Positions 10,801 to 22,100 are shown, counted from the first letter of the stretch. The stretch: DNA of 64,000 nucleotides from Synanceia verrucosa (GCA_029721515.1 CM056567.1:7527507-7591506); one strand, 5' to 3'. The notes: a model not told the origin generated them from the sequence alone. A program made the numbers and translations.

Positions 10801-12250
10801 CTATGTTGTAAATTTTCATAAACAACAACGGATTTATGACCCAGCGCTGGAGGGAGAGATGGAGGGAAAGGGGAGGGTTGAGAGGAGGGGGAGACGGAGA
10901 AGGAAGGGGGCAGGTCACCGTCAGGCGCCATCTTACCGAGGACAGAGGGAATGCAGAGTTCAACAGAAATTTCCCTTCATCTGCAGCCTGCCCCATCTCG
11001 CATCCTCATAGTTCACATTCCCCAGCTTAAGTGTTTACCTAACACTCATAATGGACTGCGACATATTTCATTACATGCAACCTAATATTGGCCTCAGTTG
11101 ACAGCACTTACTGACTGAAGGCAAGAATTTATCAACCAACCGGCGCGTGTTGGTACAAATGATTATAGTGGTGTGGTTGCAGAAAATTGTTACATGCAAA
11201 CAAATAGACAAGTAAAATCTATTTTATTCCATTTTAATGCATTCCCAGAAGTTATTTATTTGTTTACATTTTAGGAGCCTACTTCACACTGAAAACCTGG
11301 GCACTAAATATATCACAGTATTTGCACATTTTGGATTACAATACGCTACTTATTCTACACTGACACAGTAAAAACTTGATGTTAAAATGTAATGCTGTTT
11401 AAATAAAAGTGCATGCGTTTATTGTTGGCATTCACAAAACACGTATGATTTTTTTTTCAGCCGAAAATCTTTCTTCGTGAAAAAGCAAGAACATTCTGCA
11501 ATACACGGCTAAGACTTAAAACATTTACGTTAGGCTATTTCTATTATGCAAGTTTGACTTTCTAGGAATCTGAGGTAGGTTAAAATCACCCGAAACTAAA
11601 CTAATATGTGTGACAATGCTCGGATTTATAGAGGGGTATCGAAAACAGGCATACTAACAATTCTAAGTAATAAGCAGCTATATTTAAAATAATAATTTTA
11701 AAAACATAAAGCGGGACACTCACTGGAATTAACTATCAGATTAACTAACAAAAATAGTCACATTTAATTAGCCTATAAGGCACATTTGCGCAGGATGGTG
11801 TATTTGTTCCCTTTAGAAAATACAGCCGTCTGTGGAGGAAAATATCCAAATAGGTAGAATTGATTCATTTACAGTCAATTTCAACTTACGCTGAATTCCT
11901 CGTGTCTGCGTTTTTTTAATAACAAAGGGAAAATATTAGGTAGTTTTTCGTTAAGGAATGTTGCTTCAGTAGTACAGTCAGGTTAAATTACATATGGCTT
12001 TGCATATATAAAAATATATTTTTCATATAGGCCTAGCTGATACTGCTCTTTCATGGGGAGCTTTTTTATTTTGGGTTTAATGTGAAATCCAGACCTGCAG
12101 CCTACTGTTAGATGCTTTATATAATTGCCTTCAGATGTCATTCAAATAATCCGCCTCTAAGCTTTTAGTGCATGAATGTGAGAAAAACATCTGAGATATA
12201 TCCTTATCCATACGAAACCGCTTTCTTTTAATGCTCTCTTCTGTCTTTCG
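10801..12250 (-). other. hoxa7a 3' flank and probable 3' UTR
   Basis: The segment from 12250 leftward is the hoxa7a 3' UTR. AATAAA signals on the transcript strand occur at 12065-12070 and near 11224. A miR-196 8-mer seed match lies at 11937-11944, inside the longer form only. The part near 10.85-10.93 kb is a purine-rich GGAGGGAGA tract. The rest is AT-rich with nothing recognisable. Confidence 0.45.
11937..11944 (-). promoter_or_regulatory. hoxa7a: miR-196 seed match in hoxa7a 3' flank
   Basis: On the transcript strand this reads ACTACCTA, an 8-mer match to the miR-196 seed, with pairing continuing to miRNA base 10. It lies about 310 nt after the hoxa7a stop. HOXA7 is an established miR-196 target in vertebrates. 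The site lies beyond the first AATAAA (12065-12070), so it is present only if a downstream polyadenylation site is used. Confidence 0.6.
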
Positions 12251-13779
12251 TTATTTTGCAGCAGTTCCTGCCTCGGAACCGGCGCTCCTTGTGTGTGTTG
12301 CTTCTGACACCGCCTGGATACCACCGTCCTTTTCCCCTGGGGTCGACACCGGTTCGTCTTTGTGGTCTTTCTTCCACTTCATCCTGCGGTTCTGAAACCA
12401 GATTTTGATCTGTCTCTCTGTGAGGCAGAGGGCATGGGCTATCTCGATCCTCCTCCTGCGGGTCAGGTACCGGTTGAAGTGAAACTCCTTCTCCAGCTCC
12501 AGAGTCTGGTACCGGGAGTAGGTCTGCCTCCCCCGCTTTCGGTTTGGATCTGTGGAAGATGAAACAAAAAAAATAATCTGCACGTATGAAATGTGATACT
12601 GCATTAAACCACGAAATAAAGTGTTGTTGAAATTGATGCTGACATAAAAAATCTGCAGTTAAAATAATTCTGAGACTCATTAATTCATTTGTGATAGTGC
12701 AATTAATTGAACCTTATTTTTCACCCTTACCCCCACACATTAAAATCCAGAAGGGAAAGATATTTTTCTAAAGTTCTCTCCATCTATTTAAAGCAGTCCT
12801 GCTGGGATGTTTGGCCCATGCCTCCTTTGATACTCTACATGCGTTTCCAATTAAAAGCCAGCGTTGCTCTGCTCACCGAAGGAGCCATATGAAATTAGAT
12901 TACAGCTCCAACCAACACCTTCTCCCTCAGAATGATAACAAATGCCAATGTTTCAAATTGCTTGCATTCTAAATCCACTTGACTTCTTTATGTAGCCGAC
13001 AATACTGGTGCATATTGATCCAGCAATGTGTACGGACGAGTTTCAGAAAACACCATATAGCCTCTGCAGGGCAGACCCAATTAGAAAGGAGCTGCAGAGT
13101 GCAGGAGTGCTGATTTACACAACATGCCGGTCTTTTTTACAACCACAAAGGGGAGAAGAGGCTATAAGAGTAATAGGAGTGCAGAGAAAACCCCCAGCGG
13201 CAAGGTCTCTGCGCACTGAACACACAGAAGCGCTGGCCAAATGAATTTATGGCTGCAGAACTCATTAGTTGCGCAATAAAAGTTTTACGATTCTTTCCAT
13301 GCAACACCAATGGCTTCACGAAATTAATTGAACCGCTAACGGCCAGTGTAAGTATCCCAATGTTTTGTAAAAGCACTGACCTGGGGACTTTGAAATGGAG
13401 ACAATATCATACCTGATCCTCTCATCCAGGGGTACATCCGGTATTGTTTGTCCGGCGGCGAGGTGAGGGGTCCCGGCTCGAGATGGCAGCAGCTGTCGGT
13501 GAACAGGCGGCTCTGGTCGAACAGGCTGCAGTGCAGTGTGTGCGCGTCCTGCCCCTGGCCATACCCCGAGGTAAACATGGGGTGGCTCTGGTACATTGCA
13601 TTATTGACGCTGTAAACTCCAGACAGAGGTGGCGCAAACGCAATGGCCGCAGCAGTCCGAGTCGAGGCATAGTCCTCTCCAGCGGGTCCAATACTGCAAG
13701 CCGCCCGCTCCACGTTTGGAAAGAAAGAACTAGCCGCCGTATATTTGCTAAGAAGACCATCCACATAATAAGAACTCAT
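12251..13779 (-). CDS. hoxa7a: Homeobox protein Hox-A7a (two exons)
   Basis: Join of exon 1 (13779 to 13413) and exon 2 (12549 to 12251) around an 863-bp phase-1 intron (TCAG then GTATGA; TTCCACAG acceptor); 221 aa. A group 7 Antennapedia-class transcription factor acting with PBX in trunk patterning. The N terminus MSSYYVDGLLSKYTA and the hexapeptide YPWM at about 116-119 identify Hox7. The homeodomain spans about 126-185 (RKRGRQTYSRYQ to FQNRRMKWKKDH). The C-terminal tail (36 aa) lacks the acidic Glu-rich run found at the end of mammalian HOXA7. The reading frame is fully open, so this is an intact gene, although hoxa7a is lost in some other teleosts. Confidence 0.96.
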
Positions 13780-13960
13780 ATTTTTTCTCTCTGATTTGTT
13801 GGCCCAGAATCCTCAGTGTCGTTTTTACGAGGTAGCGTGATATATGACAGCAATACACCCTAGATTTACACCAAACCCCATTTTTACTCTGGACCAAAGA
13901 ACTCACCCACGTGACTCAGGCCTGGATGGTCTCGTCCAATCAGCAGGCAGACACGGATTT
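13780..13960 (-). promoter_or_regulatory. hoxa7a: hoxa7a proximal promoter
   Basis: Contains an inverted CCAAT box (CTGATTGGAC near 13937), a CACGTG E-box (13908-13913), then blocks reading TTTGGTGTAAATCTAGGG, TCATATATCACGCTACCTCG and CCAACAAATCA before the ATG. I recall very similar blocks upstream of mammalian HOXA7, so this looks like a conserved Hox7 promoter and leader. The comparison is from memory. Confidence 0.65.
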
Positions 13961-15252
13961 CATTATGGCGCAGGACTGCAGAGTGGGATTAACACTTCAC
14001 ACGCATAATTGCATTCACACATGTAAACACACACGAGAGAAATTCTCACAATCCCAGCTATGAAAGGTTATATAAGGTCATGCTTTCATATCGCATATCT
14101 GCGAACATTATTACTATTTTTTTATTTTGAAAAAAAAGCGTTGTTTGTATTTTATTATCATTTTGTATATATTCGTAGAACATCTTTAGCTACTTAATTT
14201 TTTTTATAATTGTATACATTCACTCAGGCTAATACTTACACTCAGTACAATACTTAGTTGTCTATAAGCTATCATAACTATAAAATAACTATTTCGATAA
14301 AATTTTTGGGGGTGTTGACTTATTTATAAAACCAATACTACAGCACATATCATAATACGAAAAATGTAGACTATTAAATATTCTTATAATAATTATAATA
14401 GTTTAATTATATACAATTGAGGCTGTGTATGAGTATCGATCGCACAAATAATCCACGAGGAGTAAATACATGCTGTTTATTTCCTAGTAGGTTTGAACAT
14501 GACACCTTTGAATACCAACGCTACCAAATTTCACATCAAACTTTCAAAAAAATTGCACAAGCGAATAACAAACAATGTATGTTATTGCAGTATGTAATTA
14601 TTCTAATATAATTAGGGCAAATGTATCTTTCGAGATGTTTTAAGAGCATTATGTTACTATAAATGACCATTAAATTATCAAATTACAGCATGTCTATAAA
14701 GATAAGAGGGAAAAATATCAGAATTACACTAATAAATAAAATAACTACTAAAATAAAAAATAAATTAAAAGTACTGAAATAATAATAAAACATTTTAATA
14801 CAAAACTAAATTCGTCATGATAGTTGAAAAAAAAAATTGACAGCCGCTTCTGTTTTGCTTTTTAAGACTAAAATCAGAAACTCTTCAGTGAAAATGCATC
14901 TAAATTAATAAGTGCAATGAGAAAAGCTGCTCGTGTTTGACGTTATCCTTGACAACCCTGCTATCTAACAAGTTAAGTAAGTTTGGAATAATTTGCCTCG
15001 AGGAAGCCATATAAAAATATCCGACGAAGAGACAGATGAATGAGATCTTTGAAGCAGTAAGCCAGCAGTCACATGTACTGACTGTTTCATTCTCCCCTCT
15101 GAGCTGCGGGCTGGAGAAGCAGCTTTTGCAATGAGACTGTTAAAAGGTGTGAAATTATTTTTGCTGGACTCTTAAAATTGTTACTACAGTTTGTCGTCCT
15201 GTGCAGGTTCATTTGGGAGGGCTGTTAAAGTGGTAGGAAATGTTGAACAGTG

Positions 15253-15270
15253 TCGCCACCCTCTGGTGAC
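15253..15270. promoter_or_regulatory. Candidate CTCF site between hoxa7a and hoxa9a
   Basis: CGCCACCCTCTGGTGAC resembles the reverse CTCF consensus (CCCCCTGGTGGC), differing at two of the twelve core bases. A CTCF boundary between HOXA7 and HOXA9 is established in mammals, so the location fits. A motif match alone does not show binding. Confidence 0.5.
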
Positions 15271-16421
15271 TTGTAGGGACTGCAGGCTGAAGAGGCAGCA
15301 GTGCGCAGACGTTTTATTTTTCTGCCGCAACCTGGGATGGAATGCGAGACAAAAAAAAATAGAACAAAAATGGGAACGTCATCTCATCTTTGTGATTTTA
15401 AGCAACGCAATGCGCTGCTGTCCCTTAACAGACCTGTCCAGATGCATTTTGGAAAAGCATCATCTATAGGCCTACCACTGCGTTTGAAGCTAGCTGCTGG
15501 CTTTATTGCTCCCTGTCCTTTAGGACAGGCCAAGCAAAGGAGCAGAGGGCGGAAGGTTCCCAGGTAGAAACAAAGGATCATGCCAAATGACCGTGAGTCC
15601 TGCGCGTCCCAGTCCGGGAGAATCCAATAAAGCTGATCATTTCCGCTCGGCCTTTTGTCCAGAGCGCAGTCCCACAGAAAGAGAAGAAAAAACAAATGGG
15701 TGCCATTCTGGAAACAGCCTAATTGTGTCTGGACGGCCATAAAGCCATTAAAACTGGAATGCCAGACAGTATAGCAGACCAGGCGTTTTATTGCACTGTC
15801 TCTGGTCGAGCCTTTGAAGTTTGGGTCCATCTGCGTCCTCTAACGCGTCACAACAGCACTCCAGTTGGACTGAAGTCCGTCTTACCTTCTAACAGCCATA
15901 ATCGTTATATGCAGTCCTCAATAATACCTGAATAGCCTGGTGTAAGTGACAGAACAGCTCTGCAGCTGTCGCTCACACTGATTCTAGTATTTTCTATGCC
16001 CTATAGTTCCAAAGATGTTCCCAAACATGCAGAGACTTGAACCAGCCTTACACAGAGGTCATTATTTTAGGCCTCTTCTCTTTGGGATGAGGTCACGTTT
16101 TGAATGCCATGGGTTGTTACAATGTTAATTCACAAAATCTCCGTTCCTGGTTATGTCAACATGGCGCTTATGACGAGACTTAAACTGAGCGACCTCGTCA
16201 TATCTGAGCTTAACAGCAACACATCGGCTGCTGCATTATTTTGGGCTTCAGCTGTCGAAACCCTCGATGTCTTTTTTTGTTTTGTGTCCTCTCGCCTCGC
16301 AGCGCTTTGCACCCCATAAAAGGTTATAGCGGTAATTGTCTTTTATGGCTGCATACAGCTAACAACATCCTCTGCCAAGAAGCAGCTCTGTCCCCAATCC
16401 AGAAACACACACACAGATATT

Positions 16422-16427
<6 letters not shown>

Positions 16428-16452
<25 letters not shown>

Positions 16453-16453
16453 G
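16428..16453. repeat. (TG)n microsatellite
   Basis: Short TG run of 26 bp downstream of hoxa9a. Confidence 0.95.
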
Positions 16454-16753
16454 CTCTCTGCAAATTCATTTGAGAATTTTTTATAGAAACTACTCTTTTG
16501 TTAATTTATACAATTTTCAGTAAATAATTGCTCAATTCTAATTATTTACTGTATTTTCTGCTTGTACAATGAGATCAACTTTACAGCTGTAACCTTCATA
16601 TTTTTGTATGCTTTTCGGTGCTTCTTAGAACCAGCAGTAGATATATATACTTTCTTCTGTGAAATATCATATTATAAAAAAAGAATAAAAATCGATGTGA
16701 CGCCAGAATGAAATAATAATGTGCATGCGTTCGCAGATAGGCCTATAATTTGT

Positions 16754-16759
16754 TTTATT
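16754..16759 (-). terminator. hoxa9a: Likely hoxa9a polyadenylation signal
   Basis: AATAAA on the transcript strand, about 810 nt after the hoxa9a stop. Another copy is at 16846-16851. Both lie beyond the two miR-196 matches, so either would give a 3' UTR that contains them. An ATTAAA variant near 17029 would give a shorter form without them. Confidence 0.5.
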
Positions 16760-16972
16760 TAATAAATAAAGTACAAATTACATTTGTCAACCAAAAGTCA
16801 GACGGTCAGCAGACCGTGAGGTATTCAATATGTAGCCTACAGTGTTTTATTTTATTTCCTCTCACTAACAAACATTATACTTTCAAAAGGTTACTCCCTG
16901 AAATTCATAGTTCAGCATCTAATGGAAGATATTGTAGCCTACTATAATCCGCCATCAAAAAATAGGTTCCTG

Positions 16973-16997
16973 TAGGTAGTTGAAAGACATAGGTAGT
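16973..16997 (-). promoter_or_regulatory. hoxa9a: Two miR-196 seed matches in hoxa9a 3' UTR
   Basis: ACTACCTA occurs twice on the transcript strand (16973-16980 and 16990-16997), 17 bases apart and about 570-590 nt after the stop. The site at 16990 is followed by a stretch able to pair with the TCATGT part of the miRNA. Closely spaced sites are known to act cooperatively. The miRNA gene itself lies 4.7 kb upstream on the same strand. Confidence 0.65.
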
Positions 16998-17565
16998 CAA
17001 TCATGTGATATAGCTTCTATAACATATTTTAATTTAGTATTTTAGCATTTTAAGAGGTTTCTGAGGTTTATGCACCTACTTCAAAATGCGATCAGTCTGT
17101 TTTCTACGGCGCCAATGTTAGATTCAATCTCATGGCCATCAGTCATAGTTCTAAGCAATCAGGGAGAAACAACAAAGAAATTATTACATTTTACAAACTA
17201 TACGTTCAGATGACTCTGAGATAGACAACAAATATAACTACAAACAAGAACACACACAGCTAGAAACATCCATACACAAACGAGCACAGGGACCAGGCCA
17301 ACTAATACACTTTAACGAGGTATTAATTAAAATTAACATGAGAAAAGAACAAATACAAAACGAGTGGGCACCGTTAAAATTGTGCAATATAAAGGTAGTC
17401 GCATCAAACTAAAGCCCAACATGCTTTTTTTTACAAGACAAAAAAGCCTAATGGCTTCTGTTATATGGAACAATAAGACATTGAGTTTAGAAACAAGGTC
17501 CAGTAGAGTTAAGAGGTTCCACACACAAAGCTCGCTAACAGCCTAAATACTGTACATCTACGGCT

Positions 17566-18741
17566 TCAGTCACTCTCTTTCGGTGCGCCGTCTTTATTAA
17601 ACTTCTTCATCTTCATCCTGCGGTTCTGGAACCAGATTTTAACCTGTCTCTCGGTGAGATTTAACAGCCTCGCCACCTCGTACCTACGGTCCCTGGTCAG
17701 GTAGGTGTTAAAGAGGAACTCTTTCTCCAGCTCCAGGATCTGGTGTTTGGTGTACGGACAGCGCTTTTTTCTCGTTGCACTCGCGTGGAGCCAGTTGGAC
17801 ACTGGGTTATCTGGAAAGAGTGGGGGTGCGACATTGGTGTGAGGGCCCGGTGCCGAGTGACCAAATGCATAAACAAAACACTCATCACTCATAATTTGGC
17901 TCAGACCAACAACAACAACAACAAAAATGCTCCTCATTCTGTTGAGAGGAAAATGGCTACGCATGTACCTCATCTAAATAAAACTATTTCTCTTAGCTCA
18001 CGTTCACTTTACAAGCTGCAAAAGGTTATTTAATACAGCCATGGGATGTGGGCCATTAAGAGTCCCCATAAGGAAATGGCACGTTCAGAATGGCATCTGT
18101 TCAAACGCGCACCCCTATCACGCACCCCAGTCTTCAGCAGCTATATGCGGTATAAATAGTAGACATAAAGAACTATGTCGCCACTTACTTGGATCAAGGC
18201 CCGTTTTCTCGTCACCTTCCCCGCTTATGTCCCCTGCCTGGCCGGACAGTGCGTCCTTTTCCACCGGTGATGCCGTCGCTACCGTGCCGTTGGCGTAATC
18301 AGAGAGCAGCAGCGCCGTGTGGGAGCTGGGCAGCGCACCGTCAGCTCGAGTCCCCATACCCTCCGGTTTGATACCGTAGTGGTGGGTCGTCGGTAACCCG
18401 GCCATGGGCAGGGAACCGGACATAGGCTCCAGCAGCCACGACTGATAGCGGCCATCTGTGTCTGCACCGACCGGGCCTTGTGGATGCCCATAGTGTTGAT
18501 GATACACAGAGGAGACGGTGCCTGGGAACTGAGCGGGGACATGGCTCCACGATGGCCCGAATACCGGAGATTTAGACGGAAAGGTGCAAGTCCCAAGCTC
18601 GCTGTGGTCGCTGATGGAGGCGGGCTGTCTGGAGTGCTGGAGCACAGGACCGGAGGAGTATCTCGGCACAGAGAGCTCCTCGCTCTCGGTCAAAATGAGG
18701 GAATCGACGTAGTAACTAGTCAGTGTTCCGGATGTCGACAT
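17566..18741 (-). CDS. hoxa9a: Homeobox protein Hox-A9a (two exons)
   Basis: Join of exon 1 (18741 to 18189) and exon 2 (17810 to 17566) around a 378-bp phase-1 intron, the shortest Hox intron here; 265 aa. A posterior (AbdB-class) transcription factor of group 9. The N terminus MSTSGTLTSYYVDSLI is the Hox9 activation-domain signature. The reduced PBX-contact motif NNPVSNWLHA (about 185-194) sits just before the homeodomain (about 197-256, TRKKRCPYTKHQ to FQNRRMKMKKFN). The C terminus is a short KDGAPKESD. The start is fixed by the conserved first residues. Two miR-196 seed matches in the 3' UTR suggest post-transcriptional control. Confidence 0.97.
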
Positions 18742-18990
18742 GGCAGAAAAATTATACGCTCACATGTACGCATTCATACAAGAGATACATGCAAACAAAG
18801 TAAAACGCGCGCACACACACCACACACACATACACATGCAGTAAACCCAGCCTCACAAAATAACAATGTGGAGAAATCAAGTAGCAACTTGGCTCCACAG
18901 AGAACTACAGTGGGCTAGTAATGGGGATACAGGCTGCCATGCCATTGGATAGCGGACACACGTGATCATAAAGGCTGAACAATAAAGGAT
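18742..18990 (-). promoter_or_regulatory. hoxa9a: hoxa9a proximal promoter
   Basis: Contains CACGTG (18959-18964) with CATAAAGG beside it on the far side and an inverted CCAAT (CATTGGAT) near 18945. No clear TATA box is seen. A CA-rich stretch covers about 18808-18835, between the start codon and these motifs. Confidence 0.5.
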
Positions 18991-21674
18991 AAATCAATCC
19001 CTTTGGTCATTAAATACTCACCCGCTCTCCTATAACAACCTCCAGTTTTAAAGCTAGGAATTATCAGGATGTGAGTTGGATTTGTTATCTGTGAGTAGGA
19101 AAATATGAATGACTGAATGGAAAAAAAATAAGTTTTACAGTATCTTACTACTGCAGTTAAAACCCCTTCTTGGTTATCTAAAACGATACAGTATGTTTTT
19201 GGAGGGCTTATTTTACGAGGTACTTTATAGGACACGTAGGCACCCTACCATCGCTGTTCACCAAAACACACTTTAACCACCGCTATATTAAAGAAAGATC
19301 CTAGATCTGAAACAACGTCTGGATCTTAAATTACAGCTTTACAAATCACATTCTTTTTGATATTGCTACTTTTCGGCGGAAACATACATTTTCCAAAGGC
19401 CGTATATTTTCCTTTATTCAGCTAAAAAGATTAAGCACGTTTTAAAGACAAATGCAACAATGATGTGGGTAATATTTAATGGTAGGCGGCTAAAACAGGT
19501 ATTTTCAGGTTAAAATATAGCCACGATATCTTAATTAATGTCTCTAAGCTGATTAAAAAAAACAATGAACATGCAAGCATAATGCTTAGATGGTCTTTTT
19601 GTTCTGCAATAACAGCGTGTCAGGATGTAGAAAAAGATAAATGCACACATCTAATAATCCACTGCATACAGTTTTAACGATGAAGATAATGTAGGACTGT
19701 ATGTAGGCCTACATTTCTTATAGCTGAAAAATGAAGCGATAAACGTGATTTAAAAAATAATGGAGAAGATTTTATTTTTGAAATTGTCAATCAGATTAAC
19801 AACAAGAGAAAAGGGAAGGATGATTGTATTTCAAAGTTTGGTTTGTTGGTTGCAGTTACAAACTATTATTATAATTATGATGTAAAATTACTGGCAACAA
19901 ATAAAACAAGAACATTTACTGGACAGCTTATGACTGCGTGTTATAAAATATAAAGTAACCATTAGGTGAATTAAAGACATGAAAAATACGAGTAAACAAT
20001 ATTATAAATTAAAGATAGCGAATTAAAGTGAATAAATGTGGTTAATATGTGTTACTGACCCACTGAATTGACTTCTGATTTCCGAATATGCATAAAATAT
20101 TTTCCAAGTAACATTAAAGACGGACGCTGGTTTCTCCTCGCTTATTCCACCGTTTAACGCGCTTATTATTTACACCACCGTTATCACTTGCATGAGCCTA
20201 CATGTTGCAATCATCACCGCCATCAACAAATTAACTCTAATGCCTGCTTGAAGCTAGTGCCTCGGTGTAACGTTACACTTAAATAGAGCTAAAAATACGC
20301 GTGATGTGGTGTTTGTGGTTTCCCCCCTTTTAAAATGAAATGGTGCGAGCAATGGCGAACTCCAGGAGACAGCACATTTAAAAAAAAAAAAAAAAAAAAA
20401 AAAGATGTAGCTGGTGGAGATTGAGACCATAAAATGCAACGGATAAATTAAATCAATTAATAAACAGTGAAGGAACTTCCCGCTGGAAGCTTCAACATTA
20501 AAATAAATGAATACAGGTTAAGTTTGTATTTAATATTTTTTAACTTAGAATGGCACAAATGTATTTAGCCGAATACATATTGGTGTATGACAATATTAAC
20601 ACAGTGAGAATTATACTGATATTACAGAAACGCACTGATGACTTGTGGATTTGTCACAGATGTGTGCGTATTAATGTTCACTGTGTACTGAACCAAACTC
20701 CACATTGCAGATCACGTCAAAGCAGCAACCTTGAGTTCACACACATTAGGCTGCATGTTTTATTTATTACTAGCAAATAACGGAGAGCTTGGCCAACATC
20801 CCGCAAGGCCACAGGCAATTCAACACGCAGGAAAACTCTCCACTCTGCCCTTACTATTGTAATAATAAGAGGAGCACATACAGAGGAAAAAGGCACAAGC
20901 TATCCATAATGCGCATTCTGGCTGGAAGATAGCACCTCACTGGTTGTTGCACTTTATTTGGCCAGAAGACATCAAACAAGCCGAGGGGGGAAGGAGCGGC
21001 TGTCTGCCTATTTGTGCACTAAAAGTTAAAATGGACAAACACCTTCAGAGGAGGAGAAGACGGCACTATGCTAACGGCCAAAGGCTGTAAACCTAAATCA
21101 GGGTGTTTTTTTCAGCCAGTTTACCGCAGGGGCTATTCACTTCTTTTGCCTCTGCAGATAACAGCCTGTCTGGCGGATCTAAATATCGCCATAAAGCCCT
21201 TCCCCTCCTTTTGTCTGAGCCACTATTGCGCAGCGGAAGCATCCGGTCTCATTGCCCACGGAGGTCGCTGTTGCCCCATTCACCTTCCCCTTCCCCTCCA
21301 CTGCAGTGGTCGTAACCGAGGCCTTGTCTGGCGTGTCTGCGTCACTACTACTCACGGAAAACACTCACGGCTTTACCCTTAATCCCAAGTCCACGACGCA
21401 TACTGCAGCTCAGCTTTGATCACGTTTAAAGTCAGCACACATGCCCACGCAGGCTCACTTTAACCACGAATAACAAGCAAAGAAGTCTACAGAAAATATT
21501 ACAGGAGACAGGTTAAGATTATAGCCTACACAACAGCCAGTCACCCCTCCCCGGCTTCAAAACCAGGGAGGGTTAGAACATGTTTCCAAACACCTCTCCA
21601 CACTTCTCATCAAATCCCATCATCTTTATGTTCCGATTTTGCTTTCCTTTTGGTTTCGATGTGTGGAACTGGGG
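18991..21674. other. hoxa9a-mir-196 intergenic DNA
   Basis: 19.0-20.8 kb is AT-rich, with a 24-bp poly-A run at 20380-20403 and no recognisable gene. 20.8-21.5 kb is more GC-rich, with a CCATAAAG element near 21190, and may be a conserved regulatory block. If the exon ending at 21924 is spliced to hoxa9a, all of this is intronic in that transcript. Confidence 0.45.
20380..20403. repeat. Poly-A run
   Basis: About 24 consecutive adenines. No retroposon sequence or target duplication was recognised beside it. Confidence 0.9.
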
Positions 21675-21745
21675 CAATTAAGACAGTTTTATGTTGCAGA
21701 GTTAGAAATGGACCCCAACAACATGAAACTACCTAAACCACTCGA
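21675..21745 (-). ncRNA. mir196: mir-196 microRNA precursor
   Basis: On the minus strand the mature 5p sequence (21735 to 21714) begins TAGGTAGTTTCATG and ends TTGTTGGG, identical to the miR-196a mature sequence as I know it. About 20 nt downstream, CTGCAACATAAAACTGTCTT pairs back with it, giving a stem with one C-A mismatch inside the main paired stretch. The loop region begins GTCCATTTC, resembling the mammalian mir-196b hairpin, which sits in the same place between HOXA9 and HOXA10. It represses Hox mRNAs. Seed matches lie in the hoxa9a and hoxa7a 3' flanks. Confidence 0.95.
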
Positions 21746-21923
21746 CAGTCGATCCGGGCCTCAAATGAAACACAATCAGCCCAATTCATAATGCACCGTG
21801 GTCATCTGTCCCGCCACCAAGTGTCCAAAAATCGTCTGTATTGAGAAAGTGCAACTGTTTTGGAAAGCCGCTAGAACAAGGCGCAAAATTGACAAATGCA
21901 CAATGATAAATATATAGGCTTAC

Positions 21924-22100
21924 CCGATCCTTGAAATGGTAATCCCAGTACAGCAAAACAAAAGCAGAAGGCAATGTTTTATCCACAGTGTATCTGCACA
22001 GTTGAGATTTCTAGCTGAGAGCCGGGCCTCCTCTCCGTCTGAAAGGCTCTCCCACGACTGAAGCAGCTCTTAGAGGAGAGGGAGAAACCTCATATAGCAG
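21924..22100 (-). other. Predicted pri-mir-196 / distal hoxa9a first exon and promoter
   Basis: TATAT at 22092-22096 (CTATATGAGG) predicts a start near 22065. A strong donor (GATCGG then GTAAGC) ends the exon at 21924. No ATG occurs in the exon, so it would be noncoding. mir-196 lies 190 nt into the following intron, so the miRNA would be processed from the intron of a transcript that may splice to hoxa9a exon 2. In mammals mir-196b is transcribed together with HOXA9 from an upstream start. Confidence 0.45.

Larger units (their letters stand above)
13961..16753. other. hoxa7a-hoxa9a intergenic DNA
   Basis: 14.0-15.0 kb is AT-rich with nothing recognisable. 15.2-16.4 kb is more complex and likely regulatory: a CTCF-like motif (15253-15270), several TTTATTGC and CCATAAA posterior-Hox/Cdx type sites, and a minus-strand donor-like GTAAGA after 15886 downstream of a TATAAC near 16325. 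A (TG)n run covers 16428-16453. No trace of a hoxa8 gene is seen, as expected for vertebrate HoxA clusters. Confidence 0.5.

Noticed and set aside
10801..12250. Search for remains of hoxa6 coding exons between hoxa5a and hoxa7a
   Set aside because: No hexapeptide or homeodomain fragment was found in any frame; only the promoter-like region at 10.3-10.8 kb stands out.
12228..12680. 150-codon minus-strand frame overlapping hoxa7a exon 2
   Set aside because: It is the wrong frame across the homeobox; the correct frame gives an intact homeodomain.
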